From NCBI GenBank assembly GCA_009823505.1, contig VZQC01009956.1, positions 784,995 through 848,994 on the forward strand: a stretch of 64,000 bases of DNA. Direction: 5' to 3'. Positions 1-11,742 of this stretch are shown here, one piece after another (the stretch's first letter is position 1; each line of letters starts with the position of its first letter). The notes beneath the pieces are model-generated. The model had not been told where the DNA came from. It was given only the letters and a program-made list of their open reading frames with translations, and did no database searches. A program made the translations under genes and the position numbers. Origin of the DNA: Rhizomys pruinosus (Eukaryota > Chordata > Mammalia > Rodentia > Spalacidae).

Positions 1-65
1 TCATGAAATCTCTGGCTATTTTTTGTTGGTTGGTTGGTTGGTTTGTTCATTTGTTTGTTTTTGTG

Positions 66-205
66 TTTTTGAGGCAGGGTCTCCCTATAGTGCCAGCTCT
101 CCTGGACTTCACTCCTTAGACCAGGCTGGCCTTGAACTCACAAATATTCCCCTGCCTCTGCCTCCCAGGTGCTAGGATTAAAGGTGTGCACCACCTCACT
201 TGGTG
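66..205 (-). mobile_element. B1 SINE, antisense
   Basis: The 7SL-derived B1 body reads on the minus strand: GAGGCAGGGTCTCCCTATAG, then CCAGGCTGGCCTTGAACTCA, and the right end near GGATTAAAGGTGTGCACCAC. The GT-rich run to its left (about 20-68) takes the place of the tail. Moderately diverged. Confidence 0.9.
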
Positions 206-655
206 GGTCTTTTTTATAAAAATCAATAAACGATTGTAAAGAGACTATGTCTTTATTTGGCAAGTGTCAACATACTGTCACTATTACTTAAATTCATGTG
301 AGAAAGTTCGCAGAGGCCTAAAAGTCTCTTTTTCCTTATGTTCCTGCAGCAATCATGGCTTTTATAATCTTCATCAATGGTCCATGAGCTGTTTGTGAAT
401 AAAGCTTAATATAGGAGTCCTATCCAGGGACTTTCACTCTATAGTCTCTTGTTCTCTAAAACTAAGCCAGTCGTGGCCCTTTGTGTATATGTTCTTCAAA
501 GCATTTACTGTAGATAGGCTGACTAAACACCAGTAGATGAACTTGCAACAAGGAACATCTGGTATAAATACCTATATACAAATAAATATATATATAGAAA
601 TATATTTATATTATATATATATTCCAGAAGGCATTAATTTAAACTTATGTTAGCA
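206..655. other. AT-rich intergenic stretch, no gene seen
   Basis: No open frame or recognisable repeat, apart from an AT-rich low-complexity patch around 575-630 (TATATATA runs). Confidence 0.6.
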
Positions 656-659
656 GATA

Positions 660-905
660 AGGTAAGTCTGATGGGATGGCTCAAGAAATGATTGCTAGAC
701 AAACATAAGGATCTGAATGTAATTACAGAACCCACACAATACCAGGCTTGGCAGCCTGAATCTAATATCCAAATTTTTGTAGGACAGGTAGAATCCTATT
801 GCTGGCACTCACATCAATTCAGTCTAGCAAATCAATAAGCTCTTAATTCATTGATTGTAACCTGGAAAACACCTGATAGAAAGCAGATAAAAAAGAAAAG
901 TAGAA
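660..905 (+). mobile_element. old B4-type SINE
   Basis: The stretch follows the layout of rodent B4 elements: a tRNA/ID-like head (GGGATGGCTCAAGAAATG, GGATCTGAATG), a B1-like middle (ACCAGGCTTGGCAGCCTGAAT) and an ACACCTGATAG end followed by an A-rich tail. It is highly diverged; the family call rests on the order of these landmarks. Confidence 0.5.
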
Positions 906-949
906 ATGAAAATTGAAAGTAACAAACAAAACTATTCCATAAAATAAAG

Positions 950-2450
950 TCTAAAGTCCATAATGTGCACAATACCCTAAACTATAAGACAGAAAGGAAA
1001 TATCTTAACTAAATTGAGTAGAGTATTTAGTAGATTTGCTTGGAAGTATCTATTCAGGTATTCATGAGGATCTTTTAAGAAAGAACTCAGACCTTAGGAA
1101 AATGTAAATCTAAGAATGATGGAGAGTACTGCATAAAGCTAAACATGTCAGTCACAGTGTTATGTGAATAAGTCAAATTAGAAACAGCAACATGCTGTCA
1201 TATCTCCTCTGTGATACACAGCAAAATGATAAAAAGTAGACATTGTATCCAACTAGTCAGTAACAGAGGCATGGCAAAGTGGATGGCTGTATATGATAGT
1301 TGCACTGCCATTACTGTATATGATTGCTGTGTATGATAGGGCACTGACATTATTTCTTATGACACTGCAAAAGCAGATATTTTTTAATGTTCTAGTAATT
1401 CCTACAGAAAATGGAAGCCAAGTAATACAATTAATTTTAGTGTTAGGAGGATGGATATTGCCACTAAAACCACTCAGAAAAGGAAGCACAACAATTCTAT
1501 GAACATATGAGTTAATTGCATGAAAGGGATTGATGGATAAAAGGAACTGAACAGTACAGTATTAATTGGAGACACATACAGTGATAAACACAGCAGCTGG
1601 GTGATGTCAGTGTGTTTAGTTGATAACATTTGCTTCTGGGTTCAAAATTAGGAAAGTCTTGGACCTAGCAATATTTCATGTAGTGATTCATCAAATAATA
1701 GGTAGAAGTGGATAGGGTCTCCTGTCCCTGGCAAACAATGTAGCCTTATGCTTCCCCTCTATTTGTATGTGAAGCAATGGGTCTCTATAGCTAAGGCATT
1801 AATTTTATATCTCAAATCAAAAGCAATGGACTCAGAGGTACACACAAATCCCTTGCACAGGAAGCAGGAGCAACATCACTTACAGCAAGTGCAGTGGGAC
1901 CTCAGTGAGTTACTTACCTATGATGGGTCTCCCCCAGGTCTATATAATGAAGGTCTCAGTGGCAGTCCTAATCCTCTGATTAGAACTTTTAAGTCCAGCC
2001 CCTAGCCAGAGCACGGAACCAGCTCAGAGCTGGACACTGGGCAGAAGCCTGACTGGCAAAATTCCTCTCTCCAGTGACTTATAAAAGTTCTGGTTGGCTG
2101 TGATGGACTGAGTGTGTGCATGGAAACCAGCTACTGAATAAGAACCAGTCAGGAGGGAGTTCTCAAATGGAGGCAGAGAGAGATTCAGCTATAACCAGGG
2201 AGGTTTCCCAGTCACAGCTACAGCTCCATCTCCTCTGCCTTCTCTGTAGTTGCAGCAGAAGTTAGGAAAGTGGAAGGAGAAACACAAAAAAACCCTGTAA
2301 CTTTTCTGTGGGTCCCTGGCTCCAAATGCTAATAGACATAAGGAGCCCATGTGTCCACAGAAGTGGGAGCATGTGTCATGGTTAAGAGGTCTACATCCTG
2401 ACTTCTTGCAAGACAATGATTTCTTCTTGGCTCCATTTTATTTGGACTGA
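950..2450 (+). repeat. promoter-like duplicated block, copy 1
   Basis: This block recurs at 18640-19333. Both start near GTGCACAATACC followed by TATCTTAACTAAA, and both end near CATCCTGACTTCTT. The right half (about 1840-2440) is best conserved. It keeps CTTATAAAAG (near 2081), the phrase GCATGGAAACCAGCTAC and a CCAGTCAG/CCAATCAG box. Copy 1 has about 0.8 kb between the shared ends that copy 2 lacks. TATA plus CCAAT-like spacing suggests an LTR or L1 5' region, but I do not recognise the family. No long open frame is shared by the copies, so I do not call a gene. Confidence 0.6.
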
Positions 2451-2500
2451 CGATTGAAATCTGCTGCTAATTCTTTGCACTCAAAATGTGAGCATCAGGG

Positions 2501-2944
2501 TGTGGGGATTCTGTTTGGCTGAAGCACTTAGGAAGTCAGCTTGCAACCTCCAGCCCTCAGACTGGAGCCTTGATGATTTCCTGCTCATTTTTGGAACATG
2601 TCCGGCACCACTGACTTTGATGCTTTGGGCAAAACGTTGTCACATTCCTGTAATTATCTGAAGTATATGTTGTAAATTTCTGTATGCCTCAATCCCTAGT
2701 CACACCTCAAAAGGTCTGGTATAAATACCAGAGGTTGGAAGAATAAAGTTGAGTTATTCCCCCATGGATTTTCTCTCAGCTCGTTCTTGAGTCTGTCCTT
2801 TCTCCCCCTCTCTCCAGTCTTCCCAGTACCTTCTCCCTCCCACTACTTTTCACACTAAGACCTATTGCGCTGTCCAGTGAAGTGTTCCAGAGAACCTGCA
2901 GTTGTTAGCAGTGATCAAGGGAGGAAGAACACTGAAATGCTACA
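2501..2944 (+). repeat. ERV-A 5' LTR
   Basis: A 444-bp LTR starting TGTGGGGATT and ending GCTACA. TATAAATA lies at 2720-2727 and the polyadenylation signal AATAAA at 2742-2747, so the two are unusually close. It aligns along its whole length to 14593-15039, with scattered substitutions and small indels (roughly 15 % by eye), so the insertion is old. Confidence 0.85.
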
Positions 2945-2946
2945 TC

Positions 2947-2964
2947 TGGCACCTCAATGTGGAG
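2947..2964 (+). promoter_or_regulatory. primer binding site, tRNA-Lys type
   Basis: TGGCACCTCAATGTGGAG begins two bases after the LTR terminus. It resembles the Lys-1,2 primer site of class II ERVs with a few substitutions. Position and match together define the downstream edge of the 5' LTR. Confidence 0.75.
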
Positions 2965-3080
2965 CAAAAGCCTGCCTTTCAGAAGACAAGAACAAAATAG
3001 GTAAGGTCTCCCCCACCCCTACCTTGGGTGGAGTACTGTCAGGCACTCTTACCCCGTGTCTCTCTCAAGTGAGATGCACT

Positions 3081-3320
3081 TTTTTTTTTTTTTTTTTATT
3101 TCTGTATGTGTATGAGTGTACTATCTGCATGCAAGTTTGGGCACCCTTGCCGTGCAATGCCGCGGAGGTCAGAAGAGGTTCTCGGCTTCCCCTGGAACTG
3201 GAGTTCTCCTGGAATTGGAGTTTCAGATGGTTCTCGGCCACCATGTGGGTGCTGGGGATCGAACCTGGGTCCTCTGTAAGAGCAGTCGCTGCTCTTAACC
3301 GCTAGGCCATCTCTCCGGTT
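3081..3320 (-). mobile_element. B3-like SINE (17-bp duplication form), antisense
   Basis: A poly-T run at the left and CTCTCC at the right mark a minus-strand copy. It has the B box region GGATCGAACC and both 17-bp units. It is flanked by imperfect long direct repeats: CCCCGTGTCTCTCTC is present on both sides (about 3052 and 3333). Confidence 0.9.
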
Positions 3321-3360
3321 TCGTGCACTCTCGCCCCGTGTCTCTCTCCAGTGAGACACA

Positions 3361-3610
3361 TTTTTTTTTTAATTTTTTTTTAATTTATTTATTTCTGTAT
3401 GTGTATGAATGTACTGTCTGCATGCAGGTCTGTGCACCCATGTCGTGCAATGCCGCAGAGGTCAGAAGAGGGTCTCGGATTCCCCTGGAACTGGAGTTCT
3501 CCTGGAATTGGAGTTACAGACGGTTCGGAGCCACCATGTGGGTGCTGGGGATCGAACCCGGGTCTTCTGCAAGAGCGTCGGTGCTCTTAACCACTAGGCT
3601 GTCTCTCCAG
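3361..3610 (-). mobile_element. B3-like SINE (17-bp duplication form), antisense
   Basis: A second minus-strand copy starting about 40 bp after the previous one, with a 5'-terminal CTCTCCAG at the right edge. Its right 140 bp is re-used at 8440-8597 in the second copy of the large duplication. Confidence 0.9.
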
Positions 3611-3911
3611 ACACACTTTTACAAATATTTTTGGAAGTCTCAGAGAAGGGAGAGTAAAGCCCTCCCTGTCTATTAGGGGACTAGGGTAATGGGTAGCTAT
3701 ACCATGTCCTGCCAAGTTTTTCATGGGGGACAAACTGTTTTTCTTCCAATTTTTACCTTTTGATAATGTATATTTTTGTTTTGCACCAGTACAAGTGAAT
3801 CATTAACCTAATTAAGTCTCTGTCTGCTTGATCAGGTTGCTGCAAAAACATTCTGCCACTAATTTCTTTCTATTCACTAGCATTTCTCCTTTTTAACATC
3901 CTAAACAATCA

Positions 3912-3921
3912 CACACACAAA

Positions 3922-3964
<43 letters not shown>

Positions 3965-3970
3965 TACACA
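3912..3970 (+). repeat. CA microsatellite
   Basis: An uninterrupted (CA)n core at about 3928-3960 with CACA/CATACA edges. The copy at 8895-8950 is shorter and broken up. Confidence 0.95.
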
Positions 3971-4765
3971 CCAGCTAGACTCCTAGACCAAGGGAATTAA
4001 GGCCATGCCCAGCTACGGTGGGGTGCCAGCCTGCTAATTCTAGTTCAGGAAAGACAAGGCCAACAACTTCCCAGTTTGTGGGATGGGAATCCCACCAGCC
4101 GAATCTAGAGCAGGGGAGCAGGGGACTGGGAAGGTCAAAAACCATGGGGTGCATGATGGTCTTCAGGAAAGAGGAATGTGTGGCCCTGGGGCCCACTCAC
4201 CAAGTTCCCAGGATGTGCTGGCATGCAGGGCAGTCTCTGCATGACCCACAAATATAACTAAAATTAAAAATCAACAGGGCTGGGCACAATAGGACATGGC
4301 TACCTGCCCTTCAGTACAACCACTAAAGTAAAACCCTTAGCCAAAGGTTTAAAAGGCAAACTTGGGATTGGGTAAGTAAAAAAGCAGAAGTGTGCTGGAG
4401 CTACCCATATCTGCCTGACCATGCCTTCAGATGCCAAAAACCTACAACTCTCAGCATGCCCTGAGACTGTCCCAACTCTGTTCATTTCTTTTTCAAAATT
4501 CCACGCACTCCAAGAAACTTCAAAGCTTCCAAGGATTTAATTAAATGTGTTCTTTCTCAAGCAGGTCTCCTAAAAATACACAGAGATCATGTAACTTCAA
4601 ACCTTATTGTGCTTTTTCTTATGGTGCTTATTCAAAATTGAGTTTTAATTTTAATGTTCCTTTCATAACAATTTTTATCTCAAGATTTTTTTTTATAATA
4701 TGGTCATTCAAAATCTATTCAGTTAAATTCTATTACAAACATGCTGATTAAGATATTAAATTTTT

Positions 4766-5004
4766 ATTTTATTTTATTTTTTTTCTATGTGGTTGAATGT
4801 ACTGTCTGCATGCAGGTCTGTGCAACCGTGTTGTGCAATGCCCTGGAGGTCAGAAGAGGGTCTCAGATTCCCCTGGAACTGGAGTTCTTCTGGAATTGGA
4901 GTTTCAGACAGTTCTCAGCCTCCATGTGGGTGCTGGGGATAGAACCCAGGTCCTCTGCAAGAGCCGTCAGTGCTCTTAAACGCTAGGCCACCTCTCCAGC
5001 CCCC
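4766..5004 (-). mobile_element. B3-like SINE, antisense, with target-site duplication
   Basis: AAGATATTAAATTTTT occurs at 4750-4765 and again at 5005-5020, a 16-bp target-site duplication. This gives the exact insertion edges and shows L1-mediated retrotransposition. Both 17-bp units are present. The corresponding insertion in the second copy of the large duplication is 9750-9987. Confidence 0.95.
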
Positions 5005-5020
5005 AAGATATTAAATTTTT

Positions 5021-6167
5021 AAATCTAATGCATGGTTACCCAAAACACCTTTAAATAAAAAAGTGCGTAATTAATTAATTTAAAAAGTCCTAGGAAATGT
5101 TGGAGTCTTTTAAATGTATTTTCACCTTTTAAAAAAACTGTACACAGGTTTCCAAACTATGTGGCTTGTAATCTACTGCCAAGCTGAAAAAACAAGCCAT
5201 CCTAAATCATGTTTTTCTTTAACTGCCTTTTAAAATCAACCTAAAATATCACCCCCCTCTTTTTTTTAATTTCAGCACTCTAAAAGCAGTAACAGCTGGA
5301 TTTGTAGGGAGATTTTCAGGCCATCCCCATCTGACAAAAGGCTCTAACTAAGAAAATGTTCTCTAGCAACTATTGGTTTTTAAAAAACCCAGTTAAAATA
5401 CTTTAAACTTTTGATTTAAAAATTAATTTGCTATGATTTTTACTGCCTAGATAAACTTACTTTTTAAATTCAGTAAAGGCTAACTCTAGGACTAAGACTA
5501 ACATATTTTTCTCCCTAGCATAGGTCTGTTAATATATTTAAAGAACTAATAAATAAATTATTTCATTAAGTGTAAGTAAAAATTTACATATGATAATTCA
5601 GAGTTTTACTGGGGAAATACTGTCATCTACTGGTTATGATCTGTCAACACCCAAAACAGATCTGTAAAACCCATTTTATAAAGTTTATACCTTAAAGGGA
5701 TGTATCTAGGGGTTGTAATAAACAAAAGTTAAAACAATATACATAAACCTTATTTCTTTAAGATCAAAATTTAATCAGGTAACTTAAACATCACAATGTA
5801 AGTTTTTTCAAGGTTTATCTAACATGTTTATTTTATCCAAAAATTACATGGTATGTGGTGGTAAAGCTAAATGTTATTTAACAGTTTGTCAAATACTATC
5901 AACATAAAAGATTGGTCACACTTAAATATATTGGAAATACAAGTTATTGTTATTTTTTAATCCTAATTCATACTAGATTTCCAAGTGACAGCCTTAACAT
6001 TAATCTATACCAATGTTCCCTATGTCTTTCTGTGATGTTATCTATAAGGTCACTTTTGTTCTGTAAGATAGCTTAGCTTAAAAGAATGGATTTCACTTCT
6101 TAATCAACAATGGGCCACTAAACCCTGGTTCCTGTATGGGTATGTAATACTATTTTCTTTAAAAATA
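5021..6167. other. AT-rich ERV-A interior, non-coding
   Basis: No open frame above about 60 codons and no recognised repeat. Present in both copies of the large duplication. Probably non-coding filler of a non-autonomous ERV. Confidence 0.5.
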
Positions 6168-6175
6168 TAAAAGTC

Positions 6176-6424
6176 GGGGCTGAAGAGATGGCCTAGCTGT
6201 TAAGAGTGCTGACCGTTCTTACAGAGGAACCGGGTTCGATCCCCAGCACCCACATGGCGGCCGAGAACCGTCTGAAACTCCAGTTCCAGGAGAACTCCAG
6301 TTCCAGGGGAATCTGACACCCTCTTCTGACCTCCGTGGCATTGCATGACACGGGTGCACAGACTTGCATGCAGACAGTACATTCATACACATACAGAAAT
6401 AAATGAAAATAAATAAATAAATAA
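6176..6424 (+). mobile_element. B3-like SINE, sense
   Basis: It starts GGGGCTGAAGAGATGGCC and has a perfect B box GGTTCGATCC near 6232. Two units follow (AACTCCAGTTCCAGGAG then AACTCCAGTTCCAGGGG), and it ends in an (AAAT)n tail. A short TAAAAGTC flank is repeated on each side. Confidence 0.95.
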
Positions 6425-7518
6425 ACGTAAAAGTCTGTTCAATCCTCCCAAAATATAAAAGGAAAAATTAATATGTCTACCTCCAATATACAGCTTAACT
6501 TCTTCCTTACACTAAAAGATATGAGATCTCTTGGAGGGTTACTTTTATTTCACAAAAACATTTGTTAAAATATGTCAAAGCCAGGTACTTGCTGGGGCAT
6601 CTTCGAACAGCCAACTGTATCTGTAAAGAATAAACAGTTGTCTTTTATCACAGCCAAAAATCAGGCCCAATAGATCTATTCAGACTACAACTATATTAAT
6701 GAGCCATTGGTAAAAAAAAAAAAAAAAAAAAACCCAAGTACTAAATTGGTACATTATTTTGATTTTCAAAGTTGATGTTAAAGGGCTAACATATTTTATT
6801 CTTAAAAGAACTTTTGTTAGCCTTCGTCTGTTTATCTACTGAAATGTACTTAGGATAAAAGCTGTCAAAAAAAGAAAGTAATATAAAGGACAATACTTCT
6901 AACCACCTGTGCTGTGCCCACAGAACAACCTGGTATAATAAGCAATGTTTGCTTAGATGCAGATGCCTCTACTATTCATATTACATCAGCAAAATTGCAG
7001 AAAAAAACCCTTGGATGACCTAACTCCTGCTCCTCCTCCTTGACATGGCCCACCCCACTGCTGCCTCCTCCACCCACCAGCTGCAGTCAGGACGTGGTTT
7101 CTGTTGGCCAGTGTGTGGCTTCTACTGGGTTTCTGCCCTCCACACTCTGTCCTCCAGTAAAAGACATGGAGCTGAGCTGCCAACTTCCTGGGAGGATAGA
7201 CTGGGACAGACTGCAAGGCCCAAGTCCCCAACATCAACAACAGAATGGATTATTCTGCTTTCCATACACCCCTTCCCCCTTCCTCTCTAAAGCCCAAGAT
7301 CTACTAGCTAAAGAAAAAAACATGCCAGAGGCCAAAAAGATAGTTGTGAACTATCACAGACTGGACTTTATTCCATCAATTTAGTTATATTTACAGGTCC
7401 TTCCAGCCAAATTTAAGGCTTTGTGGTACAGCTAAAATCACCATCTATGTTAAGAGGCCTCAAATAATATCTACATGTCTTGGATGGATGAAAAATATTA
7501 CTTTTAGGAGAAAAAATG

Positions 7519-7546
7519 TTTATATATATATATATATATATATATC
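7519..7546. repeat. TA microsatellite at duplication edge
   Basis: (TA)n immediately before the sequence leaves homology with the second copy. The equivalent repeat at 12550-12601 continues into different DNA. Confidence 0.9.
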
Positions 7547-7811
7547 CTTAATAAAGGTGTTTGAGAAAATAAGCAGCAACATAAGAGCATATTTGCGTAC
7601 CAAGAGGATAGAGGAGACGTGAGTGTGCTTTAGAGGCAAGGAGTGCATAGGTGAGAGACATCATTCTCAGAGATGGGAGGGCTGGCATGGCCGCCATTCC
7701 TCAGGACTGTGCATAGAGCCCTCTGCCACCCAGGTTCTGCCTCTTTCTCCCCTCTGGAAGTAAGGAGGTCACCTTTGGTTTGTTTACTTATCCCAGATCA
7801 GGCTGTTGGAT

Positions 7812-8023
7812 TTCATCTTTTTGTTTATTATTTTTGTTTTATGTATATGAGTGTATTGCCTGCATGTATGTAAGTGCACCCTTGTTGCACAGTGCCCACA
7901 GAAGTCAGAAAAGGGAACTGGAGTTAAGGATGGTTGTTAGCCACCATGTAGGTTCTGGGAAACAGACCTGGATCCCCTGCAAGAGAAGCCAGTGCTCTTA
8001 ACTGCTGAGCCATCTCTCCAGCC
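7812..8023 (-). mobile_element. older B2/B3-type SINE, antisense
   Basis: Minus-strand body with CTGAGCCATCTCTCCAGCC at the right end. Unlike the abundant family it lacks the 17-bp duplication and is more diverged. Confidence 0.85.
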
Positions 8024-8345
8024 TGTTTTCATCTTTCACATCTTTATTAGCCACTGGACAGCCTTTCACATCCTTGAAATGTCTGGTGTTTGTGGGCTCT
8101 CTAGGGAACCTCGCTGGCTCCCTCTGCCTGCTTACACTTTCAGTCTTAGCGGTTCCCAGAAGTCATGTCATTGCTTACATTATGCAGTATACTTGGGTGA
8201 GCACCTCTACTTCTGTGACTGAACTGCTAGAGTCTGGCCTCCCAATGTCTGCTCTTCTGAGTACCAGGTTATTTCTACACTGACATCTGGTTGTTTCTAA
8301 CTGTCTCCACTGGCTTTCCTTAGCAGCTCTGTTTCCTAGCAGAAT

Positions 8346-8438
8346 TGTTAGGTATACAGATTCAGGAGCCAGGATGCCTGGATTTGAATCCTGACTCTGC
8401 CACTCAAGTAACTATGTGCCTCAGCATTACTTAACCTG
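8346..8438 (+). mobile_element. MIR SINE, truncated at the N
   Basis: The MIR core is recognisable in order: GGAGCCAGGATGCCTGG, TTTGAATCCTGACTCTGCCA, then ATTACTTAACCTG. MIR is an ancient mammal-wide SINE, far older than muroid ERVs. The element is cut by the N at 8439. Confidence 0.85.
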
Positions 8439-8439
8439 N
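8439..8439. other. single ambiguous base, probable assembly join
   Basis: The only N in the window. MIR sequence stops on its left, and the duplicated ERV-A interior starts mid-SINE on its right. Confidence 0.85.
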
Positions 8440-8597
8440 GGTCTTCGGATTCCCCTGGAACTGGCAGTTCTCCGTGGAATGAGTTACAGACGGTTCGGAG
8501 CCACCATGTGGTGTGCTGGGGATCTATATAAGTCGACTCTTACGGGTTCTGTCTGCAAGAGCGTCGGTGGCTCTTAACCGCTAGGGTCGTCTCTCCA
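8440..8597 (-). mobile_element. B3-like SINE fragment, antisense, cut by the N
   Basis: It corresponds to the right part of the SINE at 3361-3610. An extra run around 8527-8547 and several one-base indels distinguish it. Confidence 0.85.
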
Positions 8598-9749
8598 AGA
8601 CACACTTACAATAATTTTTGGAAGTCTCAGAGAAGGGAGAGTAAAGCCCTCCCTGTCTATTAGGGGACTAGGGTAATGGGTAGCTATACCATGTCCTGCC
8701 AAGTTTTTCATGGGGGACAAACTGTTTTTCTTCCAATTTTTACCTTTTGATAATGTATATTTTTGTTTTGCACCAGTACAAGTGAATCATTAACCTAATT
8801 AAGTCTCTGTCTGCTTGATCAGGTTGCTGCAAAAACATTCTGCCACTAATTTCTTTCTATTCACTAGCATTTCTCCTTTTTAACATCCTAAACAATCACA
8901 CACACAAACCACACACACACACACACACACACCACCAACAACACATACATACCACACACAGCTAGGACTCCTCAGACAAGATTTAAGGCCATGCCCAGCT
9001 ACGGTGGGGTGCCAGCCTGCTAATTCTAGTTCAGGAAAGACAAGGCCAACAACTTCCCAGTTTGTGGGATGGGAATCCCACCAGCCGAATCTAGAGCAGG
9101 GGAGCAGGGGACTGGGAAGGTCAAAAACCATGGGGTGCATGATGGTCTTCAGGAAAGAGGAATGTGTGGCCCTGGGGCCCACTCACCAAGTTCCCAGGAT
9201 GTGCTGGCATGCAGGGCAGTCTCTGCATGACCCACAAATATAACTAAAATTAAAAATCAACAGGGCTGGGCACAATAGGACATGGCTACCTGCCCTTCAG
9301 TACAACCACTAAAGTAAAACCCTTAGCCAAAGGTTTAAAAGGCAAACTTGGGATTGGGTAAGTAAAAAAGCAGAAGTGTGCTGGAGCTACCCATATCTGC
9401 CTGACCATGCCTTCAGATGCCAAAAACCTACAACTCTCAGCATGCCCTGAGACTGTCCCAACTCTGTTCATTTCTTTTTCAAAATTCCACGCACTCCAAG
9501 AAACTTCAAAGCTTTCAAGGATTTAATTAAATGTGATCTTTCTCAAACATGTCTCCTAAAAATACATAGAGATAACGTACCTTCCAACCTTATTGTGCTT
9601 TTTCTTTATGGGGCTGATTCAAATTGAGTTTAATTTTAATAGTCCTTTCATACACAGATTTTTATCTCAAGATTTTTTTTGATAATATGTCATTCAAAAT
9701 CTATCAGTGTTAAATAGTTCTATTACAAACATTCTGAATTAAGATATTA

Positions 9750-9987
9750 AATTTTATTTGTAGGTTTATTTTGTTCTATGTGGTGTGAATGTACGTCTGC
9801 ATGCAGGGCTTTTATGCAACCGTTGGTGCATGCCCTGGAGGTCAGAGAGGGTCAGAGTCCCTGGACTGGAGTTCTTCTGGAATTGAGTTTCAGACAGTTC
9901 TCAGCCTCCAGTGGGTGCTGGGATAGAACCCTGGTCTTCTGCAAAGAGCAGTCAGTGCTCTTAACGCTAGGCCACCTCTCCAGCCCC
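9750..9987 (-). mobile_element. B3-like SINE, antisense, indel-rich
   Basis: Same insertion as 4766-5004, including the AAGATATTAAATTTT repeat on both sides. Many single-base deletions throughout. Confidence 0.9.
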
Positions 9988-11168
9988 CAAGATATTAAAT
10001 TTTTAAATCTAATGCATGGTTACCCAAAACACCTTTAAATAAAAAAAGTGAATTAATTAATTTAAAAAGTCCTAGGAAATGTTGGAGTCTTTTAAACTGT
10101 ATTTCACCTCTTTAAAAAACTGTACCACAGGGTTTCCAAACCTATGTGCTTTTTAAATCTTACTGCCAAGCTGAGAAAAACAAGCCTCTAAATCTTGTTT
10201 TTCTTTAACTGCCTTTAAATCAACCTAAATATCACCCCCCTCTTTTTTTTAATTTCAGCACTCTAAAAGCAGTAACAGCTGGATTTGTAGGGAGATTTTC
10301 AGGCCATCCCCATCTGACAAAAGGCTCTAACTAAGAAAATGTTCTCTAGCAACTATTGGTTTTTAAAAAACCCAGTTAAGAATACTTAACTTTGATTTAA
10401 AAATTAATTCTATGAGGGGGGGTTTTTTACTGCCTAGATAAACTTACTTTTTAAATTCAGTAAGGCTAACTCTAGGATAAGACTAACATATTTTTCTCCC
10501 TAGCATAGGTCTGTTAATATATTTAAAGAACTAATAAATAAATTATTTCATTAAGTGTAAGTAAAAATTTACACATATGATAATTCAAAATTTTATTGGG
10601 CATATACTGTCATCTACTGGTTATGATCTGTCAACACCCAAAACAGATTCTGTAAACCATTTATAAAGTTTAGACCTTAAAGTGATGTATCTAGGGGTTG
10701 TAATAAACAAAAGTTAAAAGCAATATACAAAACCTTAGGTCTTTAGGATCAAAATTTAATCAAGTAACTTAAACATCACAATGTAAGTTTTTTCAAGGTT
10801 TATCTAACATGTTTATTTTATCCAAAAATTACATGGTATGTGGTGGTAAAGCTAAATGTTATTTAATAGTTGGTCAAATACTATCAACATTAAAGATTAG
10901 TCACACTAAACTATATTGGAAATACAAAGTTATTGGTTATTTTTAATTCCTAATTCATACTTAGATTCTCCAAGTGAACAGCCTTAACATTAATCTATAC
11001 CATGTTCCCTATGCTTTCTTGAATGTATCTAAGTAAAGTCACTTTTTATCTGTGAAGATAGCTAGCTTAAAAGAATGGATTTCACTTCTTAATCAACAAT
11101 GGGCCACACTTAACCCTGTTCCTGTAATGGGTATTGTAATACTATTCTTTAAAAATATAAAAAAAAAA

Positions 11169-11435
11169 GGAAGGATATGGCCTAGCTGTTAAGAGTTGGC
11201 TGACCGTTCCTTACAGAGGGAACGGTTCAATCCCAGCACCCACATTGGCGGCGAGAACCCCGTCTGGAAACATCCAGTTCCAGAAACTGTTCAGCACACA
11301 CACTAGTTCCAGCGGGATAATAAATGACACCCTTCTTCTGAACTCCCCGTGAGCATTGCTGGACCACGGGTGCACCAGACTTGCATGCAGACAGTACATT
11401 CATTACACATACAGAAATAAAGAAAAAAAAAATAA
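11169..11435 (+). mobile_element. B3-like SINE, sense, indel-rich
   Basis: Same insertion as 6176-6424. Its start is eroded, and an insertion near 11286-11310 interrupts the 17-bp repeats. Confidence 0.85.
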
Positions 11436-11717
11436 AAACAAAAAGTCTGTTCATCTCCCAAAAAAAGAAAAAAAACTTAATATTTCTACCTCCAAATACA
11501 GCTTAACTTCTTCACTTACCACTAAAAGATATGAGATCTCTTGGAGGGTTACTTTTATTTCACAAAAACATTTGTTAAAATATGTCAAAGCCAGGTACTT
11601 GCTGGGGCATCTTCGAACAGCCAACTGTATCTGTAAAGAATAAACAGTTGTCTTTTATCAAACCAAAAATCAGGCCCAATAATCTATCAGACACAACTAT
11701 ATTATGAGCATTGGGTT

Positions 11718-11742
11718 AAAAAAAAAAAAAAAAAAAAAAAAC
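11718..11742 (+). repeat. A homopolymer
   Basis: A run of about 23 A; the equivalent run in copy 1 (about 6712-6732) is slightly shorter. Confidence 0.9.

Larger units (their letters stand above)
3471..7546. repeat. 4.1-kb duplication, copy 1 (clean copy)
   Basis: It aligns collinearly with 8440-12600; the offset grows from 4969 at the left end to 5034 near 7500. Long stretches (3620-3910, 4000-4520) are nearly identical in the other copy. It begins inside a B3 SINE and ends inside a TA microsatellite. The content is ERV-A interior: non-coding AT-rich DNA, a CA repeat and two whole B3 insertions. Confidence 0.9.
7547..8438. other. unrelated genomic block between duplication copies
   Basis: This 892-bp block has no counterpart in either copy of the duplication. 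It contains a diverged B2/B3-type SINE and a MIR. It shows none of the ERV-A interior features and ends at the single N (8439). No gene seen. Confidence 0.7.

Noticed and set aside
3116..3298. Recurrent ~60-codon frames beginning MYCLHA... at many loci
   Set aside because: All are antisense readings of the B3 SINE, shared because the SINE is shared.
4018..4257. Possible zinc-knuckle-like gag frame (CWHAGQSLHD near the end)
   Set aside because: The Cys/His spacing does not complete a CCHC motif and no flanking gag similarity is visible. Its repeat at 9004-9243 is just the duplication.
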